Assembly (NCBI GenBank): GCA_018364635.1
Contig: JAGZLR010000004.1
Coordinates: 27,926-91,925, forward strand
DNA length: 64,000 nt
DNA from: Clostridiales bacterium
GTDB taxonomy: Bacteria; Bacillota; Clostridia; Lachnospirales; Anaerotignaceae
Reading direction: 5' to 3'
Made by a program: the position numbers and the translations under genes
Shown: one piece after another, positions 15,909 through 24,119 of the stretch
How positions within the stretch are numbered: position 1 is the first letter of the stretch
Layout of the letters: the number at the start of each line of letters is the position of its first letter
Notes under the pieces: model-generated
Seen by the model: the letters and a program-made list of their open reading frames with translations, nothing else
Told to the model about the DNA's origin: nothing
Database searches by the model: none

Positions 15909-16997
15909 ATGGCAGATAAAAAAAATAAAGATGATTATTTTGATGACAAAGAAAAGGCGTTAGAATCAGCACTTGGTCATATTGAAAAGCAGTATGGTAA
16001 AGGCGCGGTAATGCGGTTAGGTGATGAAAGTTCTAAAATGAATGTGGAAGTGACGCCGACAGGGTCCCTCAGCCTTGATATTGCCTTGGGTGTTGGTGGA
16101 ATTCCGAAAGGAAGAATTATTGAGATTTATGGTCCTGAGTCCTCTGGTAAAACAACAGTTGCACTGCACATGGTGGCTGAGGTGCAAAAAAGAGGGGGAT
16201 TAGCAGGATACATAGATGCGGAACATGCAATGGACCCTGTGTATGCAAAAAATTTAGGAGTAGACATCAATAACCTTTATATATCTCAGCCAGATGATGG
16301 AGAGCAGGCGCTGGATATTGCAGAGACTATGGTTCGTTCTGGAGCGATTGATATTGTTATTGTAGATTCTGTAGCAGCGCTGGTACCAAGAGCAGAAATT
16401 GAGGGCGAAATGGGTGATAGCCACATGGGGCTTCAGGCAAGACTGATGAGTCAGGCTTTGAGAAAGCTCACTGCTGTAATCAATAAATCAAAATGTACAG
16501 TAATTTTTATCAATCAGCTGAGAGAAAAAATCGGCGTGACTTTTGGTAATCCAGAGACTACAACAGGCGGACGAGCCTTAAAGTTCTATGCTTCTATTCG
16601 TATGGATATTAGAAGAACAGATGGTTTGAAACAGAGCAATGACTTTGTAGGCAACCGTACAAAAGTGAAGGTTGTAAAAAATAAAGTGGCACCTCCTTTT
16701 AAAACTGCAGAGTTTGATATTATGTATGGTCAGGGAATTTCGAAAGAAGGAGATGTTCTTGACTTAGCAGCAGATGTAGATATTGTAAACAAAAGTGGTG
16801 CATGGTATAATTATGAAGAGACAAGAATTGGCCAAGGCAGAGAAAATGCAAAGACATTTTTGAAAGAACATCCTCAAATGAGAGATGAAATCGAAAATAA
16901 AGTGCGTATCCATTACGGATTGCCGCCAATGGAGTTAAACGAGGAGGATCATGAAGAAGATCTCCCAGTACAGGAAAGTATTCTGACAGAAGAGTAA
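15909..16997 (+). CDS. recA: recombinase RecA
   Basis: Forms filaments on single-stranded DNA, catalyses strand exchange and triggers LexA self-cleavage. The 362-residue protein has Walker A GPESSGKTT at 75-83, a Walker B region VIVDSVAALVP, the L2 region NQLREKIGVTFGNPETTTGG and an acidic C-terminal tail (EEDHEEDLPVQE). AGGAGG precedes the ATG. It is SOS-controlled by the operator just upstream and ends at its own terminator, with recX next. Confidence 0.98.
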   Translation: MADKKNKDDYFDDKEKALESALGHIEKQYGKGAVMRLGDESSKMNVEVTPTGSLSLDIALGVGGIPKGRIIEIYGPESSGKTTVALHMVAEVQKRGGLAGYIDAEHAMDPVYAKNLGVDINNLYISQPDDGEQALDIAETMVRSGAIDIVIVDSVAALVPRAEIEGEMGDSHMGLQARLMSQALRKLTAVINKSKCTVIFINQLREKIGVTFGNPETTTGGRALKFYASIRMDIRRTDGLKQSNDFVGNRTKVKVVKNKVAPPFKTAEFDIMYGQGISKEGDVLDLAADVDIVNKSGAWYNYEETRIGQGRENAKTFLKEHPQMRDEIENKVRIHYGLPPMELNEEDHEEDLPVQESILTEE

Positions 16998-17010
16998 ATA
17001 AGAGTAAAAA

Positions 17011-17042
17011 AGGCTGATTTTTATTTGATTGGCCTTTTTTTT
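17011..17042 (+). terminator. terminator after recA
   Basis: AGGCTGA (17011-17017) pairs with TTGGCCT (17029-17035), with two G-U pairs, flanked by an A run and followed by seven T. Confidence 0.75.
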
Positions 17043-17043
17043 A

Positions 17044-17073
17044 TTTACAGCTTTGTATTAGTGGCGATATAAT
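17044..17073 (+). promoter_or_regulatory. candidate recX promoter
   Basis: TTTACA (17044-17049), an 18-base spacer and a perfect TATAAT (17068-17073), directly after the recA terminator. No LexA-type palindrome is visible here, so recX may not share recA control. Confidence 0.65.
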
Positions 17074-17102
17074 AGGGGCATATTTTTAAGGAGTTGATTT
17101 CG

Positions 17103-17732
17103 TTGGTGGTAACAGAAATAAAAAAGCAGGCGAAGAGTAGCCGATATTCTATTTTTGTTGATGATGAATATGCTTTCAGTCTGATTATGGAGGACATTCT
17201 TTTCTTTCGGATCAAAGTTGGTCAGGAGATCCCAGAGGATAAATTTCGTTATATTAGTGATACAACTCTTTATATTCGTGCTCAGGAGACTGCGATTGGA
17301 TATATTTCAAATAGAGTAAAAACAGAAAAACAAGTGTATGAATATCTGAAGAGAAGAGATTATTCTGATGAAGTGGCACAGCGAGTGGTAGAGTTTTTAA
17401 AAAAATATAAGTATGTGGATGATGAAGAATACTGCAGGCTTTATATCGCTGAATCAAAGCGGTTGAAGCCAAAGGGAGAAAGACTTTTGGCAATGGAATT
17501 GAGACAAAAGGGCATTGCAGATGAAATTATTCGAAAAGTTCTGGGAGAGGAAGAGTTGGATGAGTCAGAAGGCGCTTATCAGCTTCTAGCTAAAAAGATT
17601 GGCAATCGTCAGATGGATGACACTTTAAAGAGAAGAAGTATTGCATTTTTGATGAGAAGAGGGTATTCCTATGAAATTATTCGTAGCGCTTTCCGCCGTA
17701 TAGAAGAAGAACTGCCTGAAGAAGGAGGCTGA
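17103..17732 (+). CDS. recX: regulatory protein RecX
   Basis: RecX binds and restrains RecA filaments. The 209-residue protein is mostly helical, with the three-helix repeats typical of the family (YLKRRDYSDE..., LKPKGERLLAMELRQKGI, IAFLMRRGYSYEIIRSAFRR). AAGGAG at 17088-17093 is 9 bases from a TTG at 17103; the TTG at 17094 touches the site and is too close, and a GTG at 17106 is an alternative. It is followed 3 bases later by a TPR gene that likely depends on the same transcript. Confidence 0.88.
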   Translation: MVVTEIKKQAKSSRYSIFVDDEYAFSLIMEDILFFRIKVGQEIPEDKFRYISDTTLYIRAQETAIGYISNRVKTEKQVYEYLKRRDYSDEVAQRVVEFLKKYKYVDDEEYCRLYIAESKRLKPKGERLLAMELRQKGIADEIIRKVLGEEELDESEGAYQLLAKKIGNRQMDDTLKRRSIAFLMRRGYSYEIIRSAFRRIEEELPEEGG

Positions 17733-17735
17733 AAA

Positions 17736-20540
17736 ATGGCTGGATATATCAGTAAAGTGGTGCAGTTAAGAAAAAAATTTTTTGATCATTACAAAAAGGG
17801 AGATATCAAGGAAGCCATACAAGTTGGCGAAGAAATGGTGAGTATATACCGCAGCCATCATGCATTCCAGACATTAGAATATGCCAATGACATCAATAAT
17901 GTGGCAAATGCATGGCTTGATATCAATGAAAATAACAGGGCATTGACGTATTATAAACAGGCTGCAGCCATAAGAAAAAAGCTCGTCGGTGACAATTCTT
18001 TAGCGTATGCAGATACATTAAATAATATGGCAATTGCCTTATCTGGAGAAGGAAAGCGTGCCCAAGCAAAAGAAGCGATAAAAAGCGTTATTTTAATTAG
18101 AAGAAAAAATTTGGGAGAAACACATAAAGACTACTGCATGGCACTATTTAATCTTTCCTCTATCAATGAGGATATGGGAAACTTACCAGAGGCAGAACGA
18201 ATCGGACGAAAGGCTTTGATTGCCTATGAGAAATGTGATGAAAAAAATATAGACGATTACACGGATCTGTTAATTGGCCTCGGAAGGATTTGCGCTAAGA
18301 GAGGTGTTTATAAGCTTGCTTGTGAGAGTTATGAAAAAGCTGTGGATTTATTAAAAGAGAAAAAAGAAAAGGATATTTTTTACTTGACTGTTTTATTAAA
18401 TACAGCAGAGGCCCTAAAAGAACTGAAAAAATATAAAAAATCAATTGCATATTATGAGTCAGCGCTTCGATTAAGAGAAAAATTTATGGAACGCACGCAT
18501 CTAGATTATGTTGTCACGCTTAATAACTTGGCTTCTGTCTACAAATCAGATGAACAGACTGAGAAAGCGATAACCCTTCATCAAGAAGTGTTAAAGTTAG
18601 TGAAAGATATTACAGGAGAAAATCATGATTTCTATGCTCAGGCATTGGATAATCTTGGGGATGATTATTGTGATCAAAATGACTTTGATCAATCCATGTA
18701 CTACCATTTAAAAGCACAGGAAATTAGAAAAGAGACAGTAGGAGAAAAACATATTTATTATACAACAGGGTTATTGCGTATTGGTGATTCATGTCTTCTT
18801 ATGCATAAAATGGAGGAAGCAGAAGAATATTTCCAGCAAGCTCTCTGTTTAAGAAAAGAGAGATATGGAGAAGAGAATGCCGATTACTTAGAAGCTTTGA
18901 TGGCCATTGGTGGGTTGAGATATGAAGAAAACAGATTAGATGAAGCACAAGAAATTTTTGAAAAAGCACTTCAGATTAGAGAGAAAATTTTTAGCCATAA
19001 AGATGAAGAGTATGCTATTAATTTGAAAATGTTAGCGCTGATAAGCTCACAACGCTTAGAATTTGATAAGGCGATTCAATATAGTATGGATTCTTTAGTC
19101 GCTGTAGAGGAGGCATTTGGAAAGGACCATCCTATGACTGCAAAGGCGTATTGTAACCTTGGCGATATACAAAGAGGTGCAGGGAGATATCGGGATGCTA
19201 TGGAAAGTTATCAGGCTGCATGTGAAAAACGAATTCGTTTGATGGGAAGGGATTCTGTTGATTATTTGATTAGTCTAAGTAGTTTGGCGCAGGTACAGTA
19301 TTTATGTGGTAAATATGAATCTGCTGCTGATAGCTGTACTTTTATAGACCGTATGCTTGAAAAAGAGGAATTTCGCCATGTATTGTCGTTCTGTGGAAAT
19401 TGTGTTCTATCGGCTAGGGTACATGAAAAGCTAGAGGATTTCTATGCAGTAGAAAAAGAATACGATAGAGCTTTTGCGGTGATTGAGGAAGAAGAGATTT
19501 CACCTGATGAGAAGAGTGATTATTATCGTTTTGCAGCAGAATATTACCAGAAAAATCAGGAATTTGAAAAAGCTCTATCATACTGCAAGAACGCTGAAAA
19601 GGAAGCAGAGTCAGAAGAAAATCATCGAAGACTTCTGGAATTAAAGACAGAGATCCTTTCTCAGTTTCAAGGAGCAAAAGCAGCGTTGGATATGTTACGT
19701 GACTATAAAAGTGTACCTTTTCAAGACGAGGTGCTGTTTTGCCAGGGAAAAATGTTCCAAAAATTAGAGGATTATGCACAGGCTTCGACATTTTATGGAA
19801 AAGCAGAACGAGCAGGTTTTGAAAAAAAAGAGGAATTATATCGGTTGTGGGGTCAGGCACTGATAAAGACAAACCAGTTAACGCAGGCGGCAGAAAAGCT
19901 AAAACAGGCAAAAGAAATTTGGGAACAAAAAAATCTTTTAGAGACACCTCAGTATCGGTCCATCCTCAGAGACCTTTCTAAAGTTTATCTAGATCTTGGC
20001 AGTACGGAAAAAGCCATCGAATTACTAAGATATAGTTTTGTTTTGGAACGAAGAGATCCACAAAATGATGTGGATGAATATCGAAAACGAGTAATTGCTT
20101 TTGCTGATCTTCTAAGTCAGGAAGGCAGGTTGGAAGAGGCTGTTGAGTATTACAGTGAAGGGGCAATATTAACAAACCAGCTGTTTGGAGAAAAACAAGA
20201 ATATTTGGAATTGATGGTTAAAACTGCAAAAACAGATGGGAAAATAGGGAGAAGAAAGGAGGCGCAGGCGATGTTTACAAAAGCTTGTGATATTTTGGAA
20301 ACTTTAAAAGCGCCTCCGTGTGAGATTATACGAGTTCAAAAGCTGAGAGCAGACTTATGGTGGGAGGAAGAAGAGAAAAAAGCTTTTGATGAGTATAAAA
20401 TCTTGTTAAGAAGGATGAAGGAAGAAAAAGTTCAGGATATTGGTCTGAAAAAGGAATTAGAAAGACAGCTTTCTTTGTATTTAAGTAAAAAGGGAAAATA
20501 TATAGATCTTTTATGGCTGAAATTGGGTAAAAAAAGTTGA
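17736..20540 (+). CDS. large tetratricopeptide-repeat protein
   Basis: This 934-residue protein has no signal peptide or membrane segment and is built almost entirely of helical repeats. The first half has kinesin-light-chain-like TPRs of about 42 residues, seen in phrases such as YADTLNNMAIALSGEGKRAQAKEAI, YVVTLNNLASVYKSDEQTEKAITLHQEVL and YTTGLLRIGDSCLLMHKMEEAEEYFQQAL. The second half has more divergent repeats of similar length. TPR arrays bind proteins or peptides; no catalytic domain is visible. It starts 3 bases after recX, suggesting co-translation, but a link to recombination is only inferred from position. The real partner is unknown. Confidence 0.9.
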   Translation: MAGYISKVVQLRKKFFDHYKKGDIKEAIQVGEEMVSIYRSHHAFQTLEYANDINNVANAWLDINENNRALTYYKQAAAIRKKLVGDNSLAYADTLNNMAIALSGEGKRAQAKEAIKSVILIRRKNLGETHKDYCMALFNLSSINEDMGNLPEAERIGRKALIAYEKCDEKNIDDYTDLLIGLGRICAKRGVYKLACESYEKAVDLLKEKKEKDIFYLTVLLNTAEALKELKKYKKSIAYYESALRLREKFMERTHLDYVVTLNNLASVYKSDEQTEKAITLHQEVLKLVKDITGENHDFYAQALDNLGDDYCDQNDFDQSMYYHLKAQEIRKETVGEKHIYYTTGLLRIGDSCLLMHKMEEAEEYFQQALCLRKERYGEENADYLEALMAIGGLRYEENRLDEAQEIFEKALQIREKIFSHKDEEYAINLKMLALISSQRLEFDKAIQYSMDSLVAVEEAFGKDHPMTAKAYCNLGDIQRGAGRYRDAMESYQAACEKRIRLMGRDSVDYLISLSSLAQVQYLCGKYESAADSCTFIDRMLEKEEFRHVLSFCGNCVLSARVHEKLEDFYAVEKEYDRAFAVIEEEEISPDEKSDYYRFAAEYYQKNQEFEKALSYCKNAEKEAESEENHRRLLELKTEILSQFQGAKAALDMLRDYKSVPFQDEVLFCQGKMFQKLEDYAQASTFYGKAERAGFEKKEELYRLWGQALIKTNQLTQAAEKLKQAKEIWEQKNLLETPQYRSILRDLSKVYLDLGSTEKAIELLRYSFVLERRDPQNDVDEYRKRVIAFADLLSQEGRLEEAVEYYSEGAILTNQLFGEKQEYLELMVKTAKTDGKIGRRKEAQAMFTKACDILETLKAPPCEIIRVQKLRADLWWEEEEKKAFDEYKILLRRMKEEKVQDIGLKKELERQLSLYLSKKGKYIDLLWLKLGKKS

Positions 20541-20618
20541 CCGAAAAAAAGAGAGATATTTTTTCGAGGAGAAGGAAGAGATTTCAAGGAAAATCTATAA
20601 AATTCCCGTTAAAATTCA

Positions 20619-20647
20619 TTGACAACAAATATGAGTTGTGATATCAT
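20619..20647 (+). promoter_or_regulatory. promoter of the rplU operon
   Basis: TTGACA (20619-20624), a 17-base spacer and TATCAT (20642-20647), placing the start of transcription near 20654, just ahead of the L21 leader. Confidence 0.85.
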
Positions 20648-20653
20648 ATCAAA

Positions 20654-20739
20654 GTGTGTTTAGCCGCACGGAGGAGGTTTGAAATCCAAATAAGTTTTTG
20701 GTACCGTATCCGGCGAGTATATTGCGAGGAGGTGTACGT
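20654..20739 (+). ncRNA. ribosomal protein L21 leader
   Basis: The 5' untranslated region of rplU contains the features of the Firmicutes L21 leader (Rfam L21_leader): a TTAGCCGCACGGAGGAGG block, a hairpin CCAAA...TTTGG near 20687-20702, and a CCGGCGAGTATATTGCGAGG block that runs into the ribosome-binding site. It is thought to let L21 repress its own operon. The identification is by recalled consensus and position, not by a covariance search. Confidence 0.75.
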
Positions 20740-21048
20740 GTGTACGCAATTATTGAAACTGGTGGAAAGCAGTATAAAGTATCTGAAGGCGACGTTATTT
20801 TTGTAGAAAAATTAGGTGTTGCCGCTGGAGAAGAAGTGGTTTTTGACAAAGTTCTTGCAGTAGGTGACAATGAGATCTCTATTGGCGCTCCTTATGTAGC
20901 AGGCGCTAAAGTAAGTGGTTCTGTTATCGCTGAAGGTAAAGCAAAAAAGGTGATTGTATATAAATACAAACCAAAAAAAGGCTTCCACAAGAAAAAAGGT
21001 CACAGACAGCCATTTACTAAGGTTCAAATTAAAGCAATTGCAAAATAA
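20740..21048 (+). CDS. rplU: 50S ribosomal protein L21
   Basis: Large-subunit protein that binds 23S rRNA. The start is GTG at 20740: AGGAGG at 20727-20732 lies 7 bases upstream, and the protein then begins MYAIIETGGKQYKVSEGD as in other L21 proteins, with 102 residues in total. The longer open frame back to 20698 runs through the leader RNA and is not translated. The C-terminal KYKPKKGFHKKKGHRQPFT block is typical. It is the first gene of rplU-prp-rpmA. Confidence 0.97.
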   Translation: MYAIIETGGKQYKVSEGDVIFVEKLGVAAGEEVVFDKVLAVGDNEISIGAPYVAGAKVSGSVIAEGKAKKVIVYKYKPKKGFHKKKGHRQPFTKVQIKAIAK

Positions 21049-21050
21049 TT

Positions 21051-21395
21051 ATGATAAATGTTACTGTTTATCGGAACAAAAATAAAAAAATCTGCGGAAT
21101 GCGTGTGACAGGACATGCTGGTTATGCAGAAGAAGGCTCAGATATTGTCTGTTCTGCTGTTACAATATTGGTCATTAATACAGTGAATTGTATTGAGCGA
21201 TTTTGTAAAGAACCGTTTCATTGTCAGACGGATGAAGTAAAAGGCGGATTTTTGGTTTGTGATTTTCCTGAACTGAGAAGGGGGAAAGAAAATCACGACG
21301 TGGATCTTTTATTGGAAACAATGGTCCATGGATTAAATGATATAAAACACGAGTATTGTAATTATATAACAATTACAGACAGGGAGGTGCAGTAA
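21051..21395 (+). CDS. prp: ribosomal-processing cysteine protease Prp
   Basis: Prp removes the short N-terminal extension of ribosomal protein L27 in Firmicutes and relatives. The 114-residue protein has the conserved GHAGYAEEGSDIVCSAVT block, giving the catalytic pair His22 and Cys34. It starts 2 bases after the rplU stop and ends on the base before the rpmA start codon, so all three are co-translated. Its substrate site is visible in the next gene. Confidence 0.95.
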   Translation: MINVTVYRNKNKKICGMRVTGHAGYAEEGSDIVCSAVTILVINTVNCIERFCKEPFHCQTDEVKGGFLVCDFPELRRGKENHDVDLLLETMVHGLNDIKHEYCNYITITDREVQ

Positions 21396-21713
21396 ATGTT
21401 AAAGTTAAACCTTCAGTTTTTCGCACATAAAAAAGGTGTTGGTTCCACAAAGAACGGCCGTGACTCCAAATCTAAAAGACTTGGCGCAAAACGTGCTGAC
21501 GGTCAGATTGTAAGAGCAGGAAACATCCTTTATACTCAGAGAGGAACAAAGATTCATCCAGGAATCAATGTTGGAATCGGCGGAAATGATTCCCTGTATG
21601 CTCTGATTGATGGACGCGTAAAATATGAAAGAGTCGGCAGAGATAAAAAGCAGGTTTCTGTTTATCCAGTGGAATTTGTTGAAGTAGAAGTGGAAGAAGA
21701 AATCGCAGAATAA
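21396..21713 (+). CDS. rpmA: 50S ribosomal protein L27 (with Prp-cleaved extension)
   Basis: Large-subunit protein whose N-terminus reaches the peptidyl-transferase centre. The 105-residue product begins MLKLNLQFF before AHKKGVGSTKNG; the LNLQFF-AHKKG junction is the known Prp recognition site, so mature L27 should start at Ala10. GGGAGG ends 7 bases before the ATG. The gene ends at a strong terminator, closing the operon. Confidence 0.97.
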   Translation: MLKLNLQFFAHKKGVGSTKNGRDSKSKRLGAKRADGQIVRAGNILYTQRGTKIHPGINVGIGGNDSLYALIDGRVKYERVGRDKKQVSVYPVEFVEVEVEEEIAE

Positions 21714-21720
21714 TGCTTAA

Positions 21721-21756
21721 AAGGTTTCAAATGATTTTCATTTGAAACCTTTTTTA
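21721..21756 (+). terminator. terminator after rpmA
   Basis: A perfect 14-bp stem (21721-21734 with 21738-21751), a 3-base loop and a T run. Confidence 0.93.
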
Positions 21757-21811
21757 GTCTTATTAAGAAATTTTCGTTCCAAGGGACGTAGAAAGGAAAA
21801 GAGGTGCTCTC

Positions 21812-23089
21812 ATGTTCGTAGATCGTGTAAAAATTCATGTAAAGGGCGGTAACGGTGGCAATGGCGCGGTGTCCTTTTACAGGGCAAAATATGTTAGTCA
21901 TGGCGGGCCTGATGGAGGTGACGGTGGAAAAGGCGGAGATGTCGTATTTTTGGGTGATGAAAGTATGAATACCCTGGTAGATTTTCGTTTTAAAAAAATG
22001 TATAAAGCAGAACCTGGTCAAGATGGTGGTAAGCGAAATTGTACAGGCAGGGATGGGGAAGACATTGTGATTAAAGTTCCTGTGGGTACAGTTGTCCGTG
22101 AAGTAAATTCGAATAAAATCATGGCCGATATTACAGAGCAAGGGCAAAGAAAGGTTTTGGTCCGTGGCGGCAAAGGTGGCAAAGGAAATCAGCATTTTGC
22201 TACACCGACAAGACAGGCGCCACGCTATGCAGAAAAAGGACAGATTTCCAGAGAATATGATTTAGTACTAGAACTAAAGCTGATTGCCGATGTAGGTTTA
22301 ATTGGTTTTCCTAATGTAGGAAAATCTACGCTTCTTTCGATGGTAACGAATGCGAATCCTAAAATAGCGAATTATCATTTTACCACATTATCTCCCAACT
22401 TAGGAGTTGTGAGGGGAAAAAATGGAAAAGACTTTGTGATGGCTGATATTCCAGGTTTGGTAGAGGGTGCAAGTCAAGGAGTAGGGCTTGGGCATGAATT
22501 TTTACGTCATGTAGAACGAACGAAGGTCTTTATTCACGTTGTAGATGCAGCTGGTTTGGAAGGTACTGATCCTATCGAAAGTGTTGAGAAAATCAATAAG
22601 GAATTGATGGACTATAATAAAGCGCTTCTGGATCGTCCTCAGGTTATCGCGGCAAATAAAACAGATCTGCCTGAGGCGGCAGAAAATGTAAGAAGGCTCA
22701 AGGAAAAATTTGAACCAATGGGATTTCAGGTTTTTCCAATTTCCGCAGCGACAAATACAGGTCTGAATGAATTGTTGGGGGAAGTAGCGGACCTTCTGCG
22801 GGATTATCCTGAAAATATTGTGTTCCAGGAGGACTTTGAAGAATATGAAGAAGTTCAAATCGATGAGGAACCATTTACAATAGAAGTATTTGATGGAAAT
22901 ATTTATGTAGTTACTGGAAAAGGAATTGAGAAGATGATGGGGTATACCAACCTTGATACTGAAAAAGGTTTTAATTTCTTCCAAAAATATTTGAGGGAAA
23001 AGGGCATTATTGCGGCATTGGAAGAAAAAGGTGTTAAGGATGGAGATACTGTCAGCATCTATGGATTTGACTTTGAATTCTTTCAATAA
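21812..23089 (+). CDS. obgE: GTPase ObgE/CgtA
   Basis: Ribosome-associated GTPase for late 50S assembly and stress control; essential in most bacteria. The 425-residue protein has the glycine-rich Obg fold (1-157), the G domain with GFPNVGKST at 165-173, DIPGL and NKTD, and a C-terminal OCT domain (about 345-425) typical of Gram-positives. GAAAAGAGG lies before the ATG. It follows rpmA as in most Firmicutes, but after a terminator, so it needs its own promoter. Confidence 0.97.
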   Translation: MFVDRVKIHVKGGNGGNGAVSFYRAKYVSHGGPDGGDGGKGGDVVFLGDESMNTLVDFRFKKMYKAEPGQDGGKRNCTGRDGEDIVIKVPVGTVVREVNSNKIMADITEQGQRKVLVRGGKGGKGNQHFATPTRQAPRYAEKGQISREYDLVLELKLIADVGLIGFPNVGKSTLLSMVTNANPKIANYHFTTLSPNLGVVRGKNGKDFVMADIPGLVEGASQGVGLGHEFLRHVERTKVFIHVVDAAGLEGTDPIESVEKINKELMDYNKALLDRPQVIAANKTDLPEAAENVRRLKEKFEPMGFQVFPISAATNTGLNELLGEVADLLRDYPENIVFQEDFEEYEEVQIDEEPFTIEVFDGNIYVVTGKGIEKMMGYTNLDTEKGFNFFQKYLREKGIIAALEEKGVKDGDTVSIYGFDFEFFQ

Positions 23090-23164
23090 TGTAAACTTTT
23101 TTACAATTGTATAAAAATAGTAAGAATAGCACAAAAATGTTATAAGTATACCTAAAAATGTTCC

Positions 23165-23203
23165 AAAGGGACTCTATTTTTCAATAAAAAGAGTCCTTTT
23201 TTG
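23165..23203 (+). terminator. terminator after obgE
   Basis: GGACTC (23169-23174) pairs with GAGTCC (23191-23196), extended by an A/T stem, then six T. Confidence 0.85.
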
Positions 23204-23338
23204 TCTTTTGAAAAAGTTACTTTTTTGTAAAATCATGGTTGCAAATAGGTTTTTAGTTAACGAACATAAAAATAATACCATGTTTGTACTGTGTTTTATT
23301 TTATAAAGACAAATACAAGAAAGGAATAGGTCATTCAA

Positions 23339-23947
23339 ATGAAAGTAATGCAGCTGGAAGGTAACTATTATAACAAATATTAATCGAAAAATCCTATTGA
23401 CAAATTACTGATGACAGGATTTTTTAATAGTATGCAGGAGCTTTTATGTAATATCAATTATGATACTATTTATGAAGCGGGATGCGGTGAGGGATATGTG
23501 ACAAATTTTATTGCAAATTTAAATAAGAACGCAAAAATTTGTGCTTCAGATATATCAGATAAAAAAATACAGGAAGCATCGAAATTTGTTCCATCAGCCC
23601 AGTTTTCAGTTGAGTCAATTTATGATATCAGTCAAGCAGATGACTCATTTGATTTAGTCATAGCAAGTGAAGTGCTTGAACATTTGGAACAACCGGAGAA
23701 AGCATTAGATGAAATATTGCGTATTTCAAAAAAATATATCCTTGTCAGTGTACCAAATGAACCTATTTGGCGTGTATGTAATGTTTTAAGAGGAAAATAT
23801 TGGAGAGATTTAGGGAATACTCCTGGACATATCCAACATTGGGGAAAGAAACAGTTTTGTAACATGGTAGGCAAACGATGTCAGATTTTAGAAGCTAAGG
23901 CTCCTTTCCCATGGACAATGCTTCTATGTGAAAAAAATAATGTGTAA
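23339..23947 (+). pseudogene. class I SAM-dependent methyltransferase with an in-frame stop at codon 15
   Basis: Reading from ATG 23339, the codons give MKVMQLEGNYYNKY, then TAA (23381-23383), then SKNPIDKLLMTGFF... in the same frame to 23947. The part after the stop has the Rossmann motif EAGCGEGYVTNF, an acidic strand end (ASDIS) and LVIASEVLEHL, typical of small-molecule or quinone/lipid methyltransferases. The residues on either side of the stop look like one continuous N-terminus (GNYYNKY-x-SKNPI), which argues that the TAA replaced a sense codon. Translation could restart at ATG 23411, giving 178 residues that lack the N-terminal cap. It lies between obgE and the reductase-like gene. 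Pseudogene, read-through or sequencing error are all possible. Confidence 0.75.
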
Positions 23948-24016
23948 GAGATATTTATGAGTTTTTATACAATATTTTGTATGAGAACTGAATAAAAGTT
24001 AATTTTTTCCTACATA

Positions 24017-24046
24017 TTGACATGAAAAGACTGTCATTGATATAAT
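24017..24046 (+). promoter_or_regulatory. promoter of the sulfite reductase-like gene
   Basis: TTGACA (24017-24022), an 18-base spacer and a perfect TATAAT (24041-24046), with a leader of about 65 bases before the start codon. Confidence 0.85.
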
Positions 24047-24119
24047 AATCTAAACTTAGTTTAAGAATGATTTATATCTGGTCAATTAAGTTTTTTATTG
24101 AATAAGGAGGGTCAGATTC

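Noticed and set aside
22502..23134. 210-codon minus-strand frame opposite obgE
   Set aside because: Composition is that of an antisense shadow and obgE is unambiguous on the other strand.
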